From Bacillus sp. SJS (GTDB lineage Bacteria > Bacillota > Bacilli > Bacillales > Bacillaceae), in contig NZ_JAQV02000031.1 in NCBI RefSeq assembly GCF_000732485.2, positions 434,001 through 498,000 on the forward strand: a stretch of 64,000 nt of DNA, in the 5' to 3' direction. Shown one piece after another: positions 55,771 to 63,120 of this stretch (position 1 is the first letter of the stretch; every line of letters starts with the position of its first letter). A program made the translations under genes and the position numbers. Below the pieces are notes generated by a model. The model did no database searches. It was not told the origin of the DNA and was given only the letters and a program-made list of their open reading frames with translations.

Positions 55771-56475
55771 TTACTGTGCCTGTAGTACGGTTCGCCGCTC
55801 GATGCGCTTTTCGTAATTTTCCCCAAGGAGTACGTGCTGGACGTAAATTCCCGGCGTATGGATTTCATCCGGGTCAAGCTCGCCAGCTTCTACAATCTCT
55901 TCAACCTCGGCAATGGTAATCTTTCCAGCCATAGCAGCAACAGGATTAAAGTTCCTCGAGGTTTTTCTAAACACGAGATTTCCTAGAGAATCTGCCTTCC
56001 ATGCTTTAACTAGAGCAAAATCCCCGATGATACCGCGTTCGAGAATATACGTTTTCCCGTCAAACTCCTTATGTTCTTTTCCTTCCGCTACTTTTGTTCC
56101 AACACCTGTAGCTGTGTAGAAGCCGGGAATTCCGGCTCCTCCAGCTCGCATTCTCTCAGCCAGTGTTCCTTGAGGAATAAGTTCAACCTCCAGCTCTCCG
56201 CTTAAAAACTGGCGTTCGAATATCTTGTTTTCTCCTACATAGGAAGACATCATCTTTTTTATTTGATTATTGGCCAGGAGCAAACCAAGTCCCCAGTCAT
56301 CCACCCCGCAATTGTTGCTGACGACAGTCAGGTTTTTCACTCCTTTTTCCTGCAAGGCAAGAATGCTTTTTTCAGGAATACCGCATAGACCGAATCCACC
56401 AACAATCAATGTTGCGCCATCCTGTATCGGTTCAATCGCTTCTTCAAAAGATGTAAGAATTTTTCCTTTACCCAT
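55771..56475 (-). CDS. scoA: succinyl-CoA:3-ketoacid CoA transferase, subunit A
   Basis: The 234-residue A subunit. The signature [14 protein letters not shown] is near residue 25, and [20 protein letters not shown] and [15 protein letters not shown]-type segments match ScoA/AtoD. It forms the CoA-transferase with ScoB, producing acetoacetyl-CoA from acetoacetate, so ketone bodies can enter central metabolism. It follows the permease gene by 27 nt. Confidence 0.94.
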   Translation of the reverse strand: MGKGKILTSFEEAIEPIQDGATLIVGGFGLCGIPEKSILALQEKGVKNLTVVSNNCGVDDWGLGLLLANNQIKKMMSSYVGENKIFERQFLSGELEVELIPQGTLAERMRAGGAGIPGFYTATGVGTKVAEGKEHKEFDGKTYILERGIIGDFALVKAWKADSLGNLVFRKTSRNFNPVAAMAGKITIAEVEEIVEAGELDPDEIHTPGIYVQHVLLGENYEKRIERRTVLQAQ

Positions 56476-56502
56476 GAGTTTCCCCTTTCCTGATGCTGTT
56501 TG

Positions 56503-57945
56503 TTAGACTAAACCAGTTAAACTGTAAAGACCGATGATGACAAAAACGGCAAGGGTCTTAATAATCGTGATCGCAAAGATATCTCGATAGGACTGGCGAT
56601 GTGTTAACCCTGTAACAGCAAGCAAGGTAATAACCGCTCCGTTGTGCGGCAGCGTATCCATACCGCCGGAAGCCATAGAAATGACCCTGTGCATGACCTC
56701 AGGCGGAATATTGTACTTTTCAATTGCTTGCAGGTACGTCTCTGACATTGCACTCAGCGCAATTCCCATACCGCCCGATGCAGAACCCGTGATACCTGCT
56801 AATGTGGTGGTTGTAACCGCACCGTTCACAAGCGGATCGGTAAATGTGCTGGAAATACCAGAACTAACGGTTTTGAATCCAGGCAATGCGGAGATCACTC
56901 CTCCAAACCCATACTCTGCTCCAGTATTCATGGCTGCAAGAAGGGCTCCGCCAATTCCAGCATTCAGACCTTCCTGAATATTGGATGTAACAGCTTTCCA
57001 ATTAAATGCAAAGGTCGCAAGAATTCCGATGAGCAAGGCAAGTTCAACAGACCAGATCGCTACAACGGATGAAAGCTCGATTTTTCCGAATGCCTCAAGA
57101 CCAATGGCCGTAAAATCAAAACCATCCGGATACCACATAGGAAAGGAAACCGTGAAAAATTTGTTCATCACGCCAACAAGAATAAGCGGGACAAATGCAA
57201 GAATCTGCCTTGCCGTTGAAGAATCTGTATTGGCAGACACTGCGGCCGCCTCTTTTTCAAGAGCAAGATCAGATTCAGATCCAGCAGCCAGCTCGGACGC
57301 AAATCCTGCATAGCCTTCGCCAGCCTTTTCCGCTTTTTTACGGCGGGATTCCAAATAAAGCATACCAAGTGTCAAAACAAAAACAGCTCCAACAATCCCC
57401 AGAACAGGTGCTGCATAAATGTCCGTTTTGAAGAAAGTTGTTGGGATAACGTTTTGAATCTGAGGTGTTCCCGGAAGTGCATCCATCGTGAAAGTAAATG
57501 CACCAAGTGCAATCGTACCGGGAATAAGACGTTTTGGAATGTCTGCTTGAATGAACAGGTTCTTAGCAAACGGATAGACAGCAAATACAACTACAAACAG
57601 GCTGACACCGCTGTAAGTAAGAATTGCCCCCATCAGCACGATGGCAAGAATTGCTCTTTTCGCTCCTACCAGCTTCACGATTGTCTTAGCTATCGTTTCA
57701 GCCAAGCCGGACATCTCCACGACTTTTCCAAAAATCGCCCCTAATAAAAAGACCGGGAAATACAGTTTGATAAAACCAACCATCTTTTCCATAAAAATGT
57801 TTGAGAAAAATGGAAGTACGAAGCTTGGATCTGTTAGCAATACGGCAAAAAGTGCACAAATCGGAGCAAACAAAATGACTGAAAATCCTCTGTACGCTAC
57901 AAACATAAGCAAACTTAAAGACAATAAAATAATAACGATTTCCAC
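56503..57945 (-). CDS. GntP-family permease, probable 3-hydroxybutyrate/acetoacetate transporter
   Basis: A 480-residue, 12- to 14-helix permease of the GntP family (like YxjC). Characteristic segments are FPVFLLGAIFGKVVEMSG, IALGAFTFTMDALPGTPQIQ and the C-terminal ASGGMDTLPHNGAVITLLAV. The mid-loop has an acidic stretch. As the first gene of the unit with ketone-body enzymes, it most likely imports short hydroxy/keto acids; substrate is inference. A sigma-54 promoter, cre box and enhancer lie upstream. Confidence 0.9.
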   Translation of the reverse strand: MEIVIILLSLSLLMFVAYRGFSVILFAPICALFAVLLTDPSFVLPFFSNIFMEKMVGFIKLYFPVFLLGAIFGKVVEMSGLAETIAKTIVKLVGAKRAILAIVLMGAILTYSGVSLFVVVFAVYPFAKNLFIQADIPKRLIPGTIALGAFTFTMDALPGTPQIQNVIPTTFFKTDIYAAPVLGIVGAVFVLTLGMLYLESRRKKAEKAGEGYAGFASELAAGSESDLALEKEAAAVSANTDSSTARQILAFVPLILVGVMNKFFTVSFPMWYPDGFDFTAIGLEAFGKIELSSVVAIWSVELALLIGILATFAFNWKAVTSNIQEGLNAGIGGALLAAMNTGAEYGFGGVISALPGFKTVSSGISSTFTDPLVNGAVTTTTLAGITGSASGGMGIALSAMSETYLQAIEKYNIPPEVMHRVISMASGGMDTLPHNGAVITLLAVTGLTHRQSYRDIFAITIIKTLAVFVIIGLYSLTGLV

Positions 57946-57982
57946 ATATATCCCCCTTTTCCTTCTATGTCGCCGGTTGGAA

Positions 57983-57996
57983 AGAAAGCGCTTTCA
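57983..57996 (-). promoter_or_regulatory. cre box in the ketone-body operon leader
   Basis: TGAAAGCGCTTTCT on the minus strand matches the cre consensus except the last base. It sits just downstream of the sigma-54 start site, suitable for CcpA roadblock. Confidence 0.7.
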
Positions 57997-58016
57997 ACCA
58001 ACTTATAAACTATAGT

Positions 58017-58033
58017 AGCAAGAAGCGTGCCAA
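58017..58033 (-). promoter_or_regulatory. sigma-54 (SigL) -24/-12 promoter
   Basis: TTGGCACGCTTCTTGCT on the minus strand has the -24 GG and -12 GC with exact spacing and matches 16 of 17 positions of the YTGGCACGRNNNTTGCW consensus. It lies about 72 nt upstream of the permease start. Confidence 0.9.
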
Positions 58034-58128
58034 CCAATCACATTTGGACAACTATTCAAAAAAAAGCCATAAACCATAGACAGAGTGCATGGTTAAAAAA
58101 GCTTTGTAAAAAAAGAACCCACAACAAA

Positions 58129-58198
58129 TTCCGAAATTCCGGAAAAAACAATACCCCCCTTCCGGAAAAACGGAATTTTCCGTTTTTCCGGAATTTCC
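58129..58198. promoter_or_regulatory. palindromic upstream activator sites for the sigma-54 operon
   Basis: TTCCGAAATTCCGGAA (58129-58144) and a large palindrome made of TTCCGGAAAAACGGAA (58160-58175) and TTCCGTTTTTCCGGAA (58178-58193) repeat the TTCCGGAA core. They lie about 96-165 bp before the -24 element, the usual place for enhancer-binding protein sites. Confidence 0.75.
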
Positions 58199-58354
58199 AT
58201 TTCCTTTCTCCTTACCCTCTTCAACAATCTGCCATATATATGAGTGCTTACTTGCCTTGCAATAACTTTTGAAATAAAGAAATTCTTTTTAAGAAGTAGG
58301 GTTTTCCTTGATTTTTGTCGAATAAGCAGACAGGAAAGGGAGGAGAGCGCCTTA

Positions 58355-58396
58355 ATGATTTTAGAACGAAAGGCTTCCAAAAAAAATAGTTTATGA
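58355..58396 (+). CDS. 13-codon leader ORF of the SpoIIS toxin gene
   Basis: ATG after a strong AAAGGGAGGAG, reading MILERKASKKNSL, then TGA. The TGA overlaps the spoIISA ATG (ATGA). spoIISA itself has no clear ribosome site, so its translation may depend on ribosomes finishing this leader. The peptide is too short for family comparison. The 409-nt gap 57946-58354 is filled by the promoter, cre box and activator sites of the divergent operon. Confidence 0.55.
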   Translation: MILERKASKKNSL

Positions 58397-59115
58397 TTCT
58401 TTTTTATCAAGGACTGGTTTGGTTTGTGCTTTGTTTACTGGCATTTTACGGTATTTCACATTGGATTTGGGAGGATCGGGTAAAGAAAGCTTCTGAATCA
58501 ATCCGGAAGACATGGTATGTGCTATTCTTGCTGGGAGCTGCCGTATTCTGGACAGCGCACCCTGCATCCTTATTCTCCGATTGGAAAAACTATCTGATTG
58601 TCTTTGGAGTTTTTGTTTTAATTGATGCTTTCCTGTTTCTCGGTATGTATATTAAAAAGCTTGGAGTGAACGAACTTGAACGGCATACAGAGGTATTAGA
58701 GGAGAACGTCAGGCTTGTCCAAGAGAACAACCATCGCCTGAAAACATTTGCAAACCTCCTCCAGCATGTTTCCATCAATCTCTATCAAGGGGGTATTGCG
58801 GAATACATGCAGGGGCTGGATGAACTGATTCAATTATTTGCAGAAAAGAATGATTTGACCGCTTCCTTCCATTCGTTTGATACAGATCAGGAAAAGGAAC
58901 AGCTACTGGGTGTGATTGAAAGAAAAGGAAGCATTCGTTCCGCACTTGAGCGAAATGAAATTGTCTATCGGCCTGAAGAAAAGACAGCTTTAATCCCGAT
59001 TGAAATTCAGGGAGTTACATTTGTATTAAAGATTAAAGCTGCTGCTGATGAAGTGAATGAATCGGATTGTCTCCTTTTTCTTTCTTTAATTCATATGTAT
59101 GATATAATTTATTAA
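58393..59115 (+). CDS. spoIISA: SpoIISA toxin
   Basis: A 240-residue membrane toxin. Three N-terminal transmembrane segments (about residues 5-22, 41-60 and 65-84) contain the family pattern RKTWYVLFLLGAAVFWTAHP and LIVFGVFVLIDAFLFLGMYI. A coiled helix (LERHTEVLEENVRLVQENNH) leads to a cytosolic PAS/GAF-like domain (MQGLDELIQLFAEKNDLTAS to the end). This matches B. subtilis SpoIISA along its length. It damages the membrane during sporulation unless bound by SpoIISB. Translation appears coupled to a leader ORF. Confidence 0.93.
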   Translation: MILFYQGLVWFVLCLLAFYGISHWIWEDRVKKASESIRKTWYVLFLLGAAVFWTAHPASLFSDWKNYLIVFGVFVLIDAFLFLGMYIKKLGVNELERHTEVLEENVRLVQENNHRLKTFANLLQHVSINLYQGGIAEYMQGLDELIQLFAEKNDLTASFHSFDTDQEKEQLLGVIERKGSIRSALERNEIVYRPEEKTALIPIEIQGVTFVLKIKAAADEVNESDCLLFLSLIHMYDIIY

Positions 59116-59141
59116 AAGAACCTAAAAGGCGGTGGTTCATA

Positions 59142-59309
59142 ATGAATCCAAAAACCATTGAGCACGACTTCGGGGACAACAGGATGAAACGTGTGAAAAA
59201 ATCAAGCATTAAAGCACCTTCTGTTACGATGTCACCCCAGACTAAACGCCTGCTTGAAGCCAACAGCAAATTGCTCTCCGAGTATAAGAAAACGCGATTT
59301 TCTTCATAA
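59142..59309 (+). CDS. spoIISB: SpoIISB antitoxin
   Basis: A 55-residue basic protein, 26 nt after the toxin. The core KSSIKAPSVTMSPQTKRLL followed by EANSKLLSEYKKT matches the SpoIISB toxin-binding pattern (SV-x4-SP-T-R/K, then N-x2-L-x2-EYK). The family member wraps around the cytosolic domain of SpoIISA. The ribosome site GGCGGTGG is moderate. A terminator follows directly. Confidence 0.88.
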   Translation: MNPKTIEHDFGDNRMKRVKKSSIKAPSVTMSPQTKRLLEANSKLLSEYKKTRFSS

Positions 59310-59312
59310 TAT

Positions 59313-59346
59313 AGACGCTGGGATTATTTCCTAAGCGTCTTTTTTT
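59313..59346 (+). terminator. terminator after spoIISB
   Basis: AGACGCT and AGCGTCT pair over a 14-nt loop and are followed by seven T. It separates spoIISAB from the downstream SpoIISC-like gene. Confidence 0.8.
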
Positions 59347-59443
59347 ATGCTTAAAGCATATAGTGATAATAATGGGTGAGTCCTCCCAACATGGCGCTGA
59401 CAGCCCTCCAGCCTTTCCTAAAACAAGAAAAAGCGGTGATGAT

Positions 59444-59584
59444 ATGCAAAAACGTACAGTTTCTTCCTCTATTAAATCTCCTTGGGTAACCGAGTCCCCA
59501 GGAACTAAAAACCTGCTGTTAAAAAATAAGGAAGCGTTAAGATTTTTAAACGAACTGAAGAATAAATGGCTGATAGGCAGTTAA
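59444..59584 (+). CDS. spoIISC: SpoIISC-like second antitoxin
   Basis: A 46-residue protein starting MQKRTVSSSIKSPWVTESPG after GCGGTGAT. It repeats the SpoIISB core: SIKxPxVT, SP-x-TKxLL, N-x3-L and a Lys-rich end (NELKNKW). It therefore looks like a duplicated antitoxin, matching the place of the SpoIISC component of B. subtilis. A TGATAAT-like -10 at about 59363 and the terminator before it suggest separate transcription. The name rests on position and on similarity to SpoIISB. Confidence 0.7.
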   Translation: MQKRTVSSSIKSPWVTESPGTKNLLLKNKEALRFLNELKNKWLIGS

Positions 59585-59666
59585 ATTCTGTTAATGAATT
59601 CTCTTTCTGTTTCAGGCATTCATTGATTTTCCATCTATCTGCCAGCAAAAATAATGTTTTATCTAT

Positions 59667-59867
59667 TTATTTTTGCATCGTCACTTTTCTAACGGCTTCT
59701 TCAATGGCTTTTTCCTTAATCGAATGAGTGGCTCTTGCATACTTGTTTCTTTTGATGGGATGCTGCGCTACGGCTGAATAGGATTTGCTTTTTTTTGTTA
59801 CCTTCACCCAAATGGTAAGCATATCATTGTAATTATAGGCCATGGTTTCTGTATGCAAGGCTAACAT
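59667..59867 (-). CDS. small basic hypothetical protein
   Basis: A 66-residue protein with GGAGGAAATAAG before its ATG. The middle reads VWVKVTKKSKS-like sequence (IWVKVTKKSKSYSAVAQHPI) and the C-terminus is a basic helix (SIKEKAIEEAVRKVTMQK). It is monocistronic and converges on the SpoIIS locus. Family not recognised. Confidence 0.55.
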   Translation of the reverse strand: MLALHTETMAYNYNDMLTIWVKVTKKSKSYSAVAQHPIKRNKYARATHSIKEKAIEEAVRKVTMQK

Positions 59868-60051
59868 CTTATTTCCTCCGATATAAAATTAATTGATGTA
59901 TTTTAAATATCGGTTTTATTCAAAGAAAATTCCATAGACCTAAATCACTGATTTTTCAAAGGTCAAAAGCACAAAAAAATATGGTAAATGCATCCTTTAC
60001 ATACCAAAAGTCCATGCACCCTCCAACTTAAGTAAGTGAAAAGAACCAAAA

Positions 60052-60077
60052 AAAGACTCCCGGATCCGGGAGTCTTT
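60052..60077 (-). terminator. terminator of the RsbR-like gene
   Basis: AAAGACTCCCGGATCCGGGAGTCTTT is a 26-nt perfect palindrome in two halves, AAAGACTCCCGGA and its complement, with a T-run on the minus strand. Confidence 0.9.
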
Positions 60078-60081
60078 CTCA

Positions 60082-60879
60082 TTATTCTTTTATGCTTGCG
60101 ATTGCCTGATGCAGGCTTGAGAAGGATTGCACTTCAAAGTTCACACCTAACTGAGTCATTGTAATGGCAAGCTCAGGACGAATGCCGCTGATTTTGCTGG
60201 TTACTCCTGATATCCTAAGAGCTTCCAGAACCTGGAATATTTGCTGTGCCACCATTGTATCGATAACCGGAACTCCTGAAAGATCAAGAATTAAATACTC
60301 CAGTTTAAATTCTGCACTCTTCTCAAGAGCTGTAACCATTAATAGCTGGGCTCTTCTTGTGTCAATGTCTCCAATAACGGGCAGAATTCCAATTCCTTCT
60401 TCAATTTTCACTACAGGAATGGAAAGCTCATCTACTGCATGCTGGGCAGAAGAAATTTTTTCATCATGCGCTTTCATATAACAAATGGAAACAAGCTCAA
60501 CCGATTGGTCTACTACTCTATCAAAAATGGAATAGATTGAATGATATTCATTAATCGTCAGCTCTTGCTTGTTTGCTTCTTCTTTAAGGAGTTCCCCAAT
60601 ATTCTGCTTGGCAGTCCTCATCTCAACAATCGCTGCATCAAGCGGCAAGCCAAGTTCTACCAGCTTGTTCGCAAATTCCTTCCCCCATTTCTTAACTTCA
60701 TCTGCTGATTTGTCTGATGACAGGGTTAATGAATTTGCATAGATCTCAATTAGTTTCTTCCTCCAGTTCGTCAAATCCTGTTTATTTCCCCTAAATGAAA
60801 TAAAGCTTTGATCGCTGTATGCCTTCTGAAGGACTAAATCCTTGAAATTATCTAAATTAATATTCGCTGAAGTGGCCAC
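60082..60879 (-). CDS. RsbR-family stressosome protein with STAS domain
   Basis: A 265-residue RsbR paralogue. The N-terminal all-helical region (about 1-150) is a non-haem-globin-like sensor, and the STAS domain (about 155-265) includes GDIDTRRAQLLM and LDLSGVPVIDTMVAQQIFQ. The two Thr in those motifs correspond to the RsbT phosphorylation sites. It should form stressosomes with RsbS and control sigma-B activation. No rsbS or rsbT is beside it, as for other RsbR paralogues such as YqhA/YkoB. The input signal is unknown. Confidence 0.9.
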   Translation of the reverse strand: MATSANINLDNFKDLVLQKAYSDQSFISFRGNKQDLTNWRKKLIEIYANSLTLSSDKSADEVKKWGKEFANKLVELGLPLDAAIVEMRTAKQNIGELLKEEANKQELTINEYHSIYSIFDRVVDQSVELVSICYMKAHDEKISSAQHAVDELSIPVVKIEEGIGILPVIGDIDTRRAQLLMVTALEKSAEFKLEYLILDLSGVPVIDTMVAQQIFQVLEALRISGVTSKISGIRPELAITMTQLGVNFEVQSFSSLHQAIASIKE

Positions 60880-60972
60880 TTGTCTTCCTCCTTGCCGGTA
60901 TATACAAGTAAAAATCTTCTACTATTTTAACGCAAAATCTTAAAAGAGCCAACCCATACATCCAATGTTCCA

Positions 60973-61588
60973 TTATTGCCCAGAGTCATTTTTCCAAAAC
61001 GTTCGATTTACCCGGCATTTGGTCATTGTGTTTGAAGGTATCTGAAGCAGCAGATAAACCATTAGCAAATCTGTACATGAACCTGCAGTATTTAATAGGA
61101 TCAGCATTTTCAATTCCGTATTTAGCATCCGATTACTACCAGCAATAATTGGAACTGCGAGTGAAATCAAGGTATAGGGTGCGGAAAGGAGGATAATTAG
61201 CCTGGTTCTGGATAATTTGTTTTTCCAAGTATATAAATGCGCCTAGAAAGGACAGACCTGCATACGTACTTGAGGATCTTTTAAAATACGGAACTAGCAG
61301 AAGGTGCAAGGTCTCATGTATCCCCATTAATAATAGTATGCCAGCTAAAAAGGAGACGGATAGCTTACCTGTTATTCCACTATCGCTAAATCCAAATTCT
61401 TTAAAAGAAAACGGGTCAAACAGATTCATGATGAAAAAGGAAACGATCGTGCCCGCTGCCATAAATGGAAGGGAGGATATTAGAGCAGCTCCAATCGAAG
61501 AAGGTTCTTTAAGGGGTTTCCAGCCTTCCTGTATGAATATTTTATGATCATGCTGATTTGACTTCGGCAATCCAAATACAAATTTCAT
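60973..61588 (-). pseudogene. frameshifted DUF3267-type membrane metalloprotease-like gene
   Basis: The first ORF (61136-61588, RBS AGGAGGGG) holds two helices and the HExxH-like motif GIHETLHLLLVPYF, then falls out of frame at YLEKQIIQNQANYPP. One base away, the other frame continues sensibly: WKNKLSRTRLIILLSAPYTL, then ISLAVPIIAG and TDLLMVYLLLQIPSNTM, ending at 60973. Together they restore a normal DUF3267 protein. The extra base is near 61225-61230, by a T/A-rich tract. It could be a real mutation or a sequencing error. Confidence 0.75.
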
Positions 61589-61753
61589 AGCTGACCCCTC
61601 CTAAGTTTTTCCTTCCTGTATAGTTCTATTTCCTAATCCTTCTTCCTCCCCCCTTTACATTCCATTTTTACTTCTTCACCAGAAAATACTTTCTTAATTT
61701 TCTCAATTTTAATATAATTGCAACTATACCTAAAAGGGATGGAGGATGTATGA

Positions 61754-62929
61754 ATGATTATACAGGCAGAAGACCGCAAAAAAGTGATTAGCTGGAGAAG
61801 GCATCTTCACATGCATCCAGAGCTTTCCTATCAGGAAACAAAAACGGCTCAATATATCTATGACGAACTGCAGAGTATGAATGGTTTAGAGTTATCCAGG
61901 CCAACTTCAACTTCTGTTTTAGCTAGGCTTAATAAAGGGAAAGCGGGAAAAGTTCTAGCAATCAGAGCGGATATCGATGCACTTCCGATAGAGGAAGAAA
62001 ATGATTTTGAGTTCGCCTCCCAAAACCCGGGAGTTATGCATGCCTGCGGACACGATGGACATACCGCAATGCTTTTAGGAGCAGCAAAAATATTATCTGA
62101 GCATAAGGAAAAGCTGAATGGAGAGGTACGGTTCATCTTTCAGCATGCGGAAGAACATCCTCCCGGAGGTGCAGAGGAACTGGTAAAAGCAGGAGTCATG
62201 GATGATGTTGATTTCGTGATTGGGACCCATTTATGGTCCCCCCTTGAAACAGGAAAAATCGGAATTGTTTATGGTCCGATGATGGCTGCTCCTGACACAT
62301 TTAAGGTACGGGTAATTGGAAATGGAGGACATGCGGGAGTGCCTCATGAAACAGTGGACAGCATCGCGGTATCTGCCCAAATCATTTCCAGCCTGCAGCA
62401 GATCGTTTCGAGGGTAACGGATGCTTCCGAACAGCTTGTCCTTTCAGTCACGCAAATTTCGGGAGGATCGGCGGACAATGTGATCCCCGGGTTTGTTGAA
62501 TTTGGAGGAACCGTTCGGAGTTTCAATGAAGAATTGCGAAACCGAATTCCCGGGCAAATTGAGAGGATTGTTAAAGGGCTTACGGATGCGCATCAGGCTT
62601 CTTATGAATTTGATTATTCGTTCGGCTATCGCCCTGTCATTAATGAAGAACACACAACAAAACTTCTTCATGCAGCGGCTGAACACCTATACGGTCAAGA
62701 GGCTGTTGAAATCATGAAGCCCAGCATGGTCGGTGAGGATTTTTCTGCTTATCAGCAAAAAGCGCCCGGATGCTTTTTCTTTACAGGGGCAGGGAACCGA
62801 GTAAAAGGAATCACCTATCCCCACCATCATTCGAAATTCACCATCGATGAGGATGCGTTGGAAATCGGTGTAAGCATGTTTGCTGAAGCAGCCAAGGTTA
62901 TGCTTTCCGGTAAGGGGGACAAAGAATGA
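61754..62929 (+). CDS. M20-family amidohydrolase
   Basis: A 391-residue metallopeptidase of the M20 (hippurate/N-acyl amino acid hydrolase) family. Metal and active-site motifs: MHPELSYQETKTAQYI, ADIDALPIEEEN, MHACGHDGHTAML (the zinc-binding HxH and Cys), FQHAEEHPPGGAEELV (catalytic Glu) and the dimerisation domain from about residue 185. The C-terminal HHSKFTIDEDAL is also conserved. It cleaves N-acyl amino acids or similar amides. The ATG follows GGAGG at about 9 nt. It is coupled to a DUF3311 gene and a symporter, suggesting it acts on an imported substrate. Confidence 0.92.
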   Translation: MIIQAEDRKKVISWRRHLHMHPELSYQETKTAQYIYDELQSMNGLELSRPTSTSVLARLNKGKAGKVLAIRADIDALPIEEENDFEFASQNPGVMHACGHDGHTAMLLGAAKILSEHKEKLNGEVRFIFQHAEEHPPGGAEELVKAGVMDDVDFVIGTHLWSPLETGKIGIVYGPMMAAPDTFKVRVIGNGGHAGVPHETVDSIAVSAQIISSLQQIVSRVTDASEQLVLSVTQISGGSADNVIPGFVEFGGTVRSFNEELRNRIPGQIERIVKGLTDAHQASYEFDYSFGYRPVINEEHTTKLLHAAAEHLYGQEAVEIMKPSMVGEDFSAYQQKAPGCFFFTGAGNRVKGITYPHHHSKFTIDEDALEIGVSMFAEAAKVMLSGKGDKE

Positions 62930-63120
62930 GACCCCTTTATTTGCTGGCATTTCTCCCTGTCATAGGATTTTTTGGCGGTCTCTCATTTGCCAACCGTGTG
63001 GAACCATACGTATTAGGCCTTCCTTTTTTATTTTTCTGGATTATTTTATGGGTGGCACTGACATCCGTTATTATGGCTGTCATCTACCGATTTGACCCTG
63101 CAAACAAGGAGGAGTTGTAA
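62926..63120 (+). CDS. DUF3311 small membrane protein
   Basis: A 64-residue protein with two helices (LLAFLPVIGFFGGLSF and LPFLFFWIILWVALTSVI), the DUF3311 layout. Its ATG overlaps the stop of the amidohydrolase gene, and its stop overlaps the start of the symporter (TAATG). DUF3311 proteins are usually encoded beside Na+:solute symporters, as here, probably as an accessory subunit. Confidence 0.85.
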   Translation: MRPLYLLAFLPVIGFFGGLSFANRVEPYVLGLPFLFFWIILWVALTSVIMAVIYRFDPANKEEL

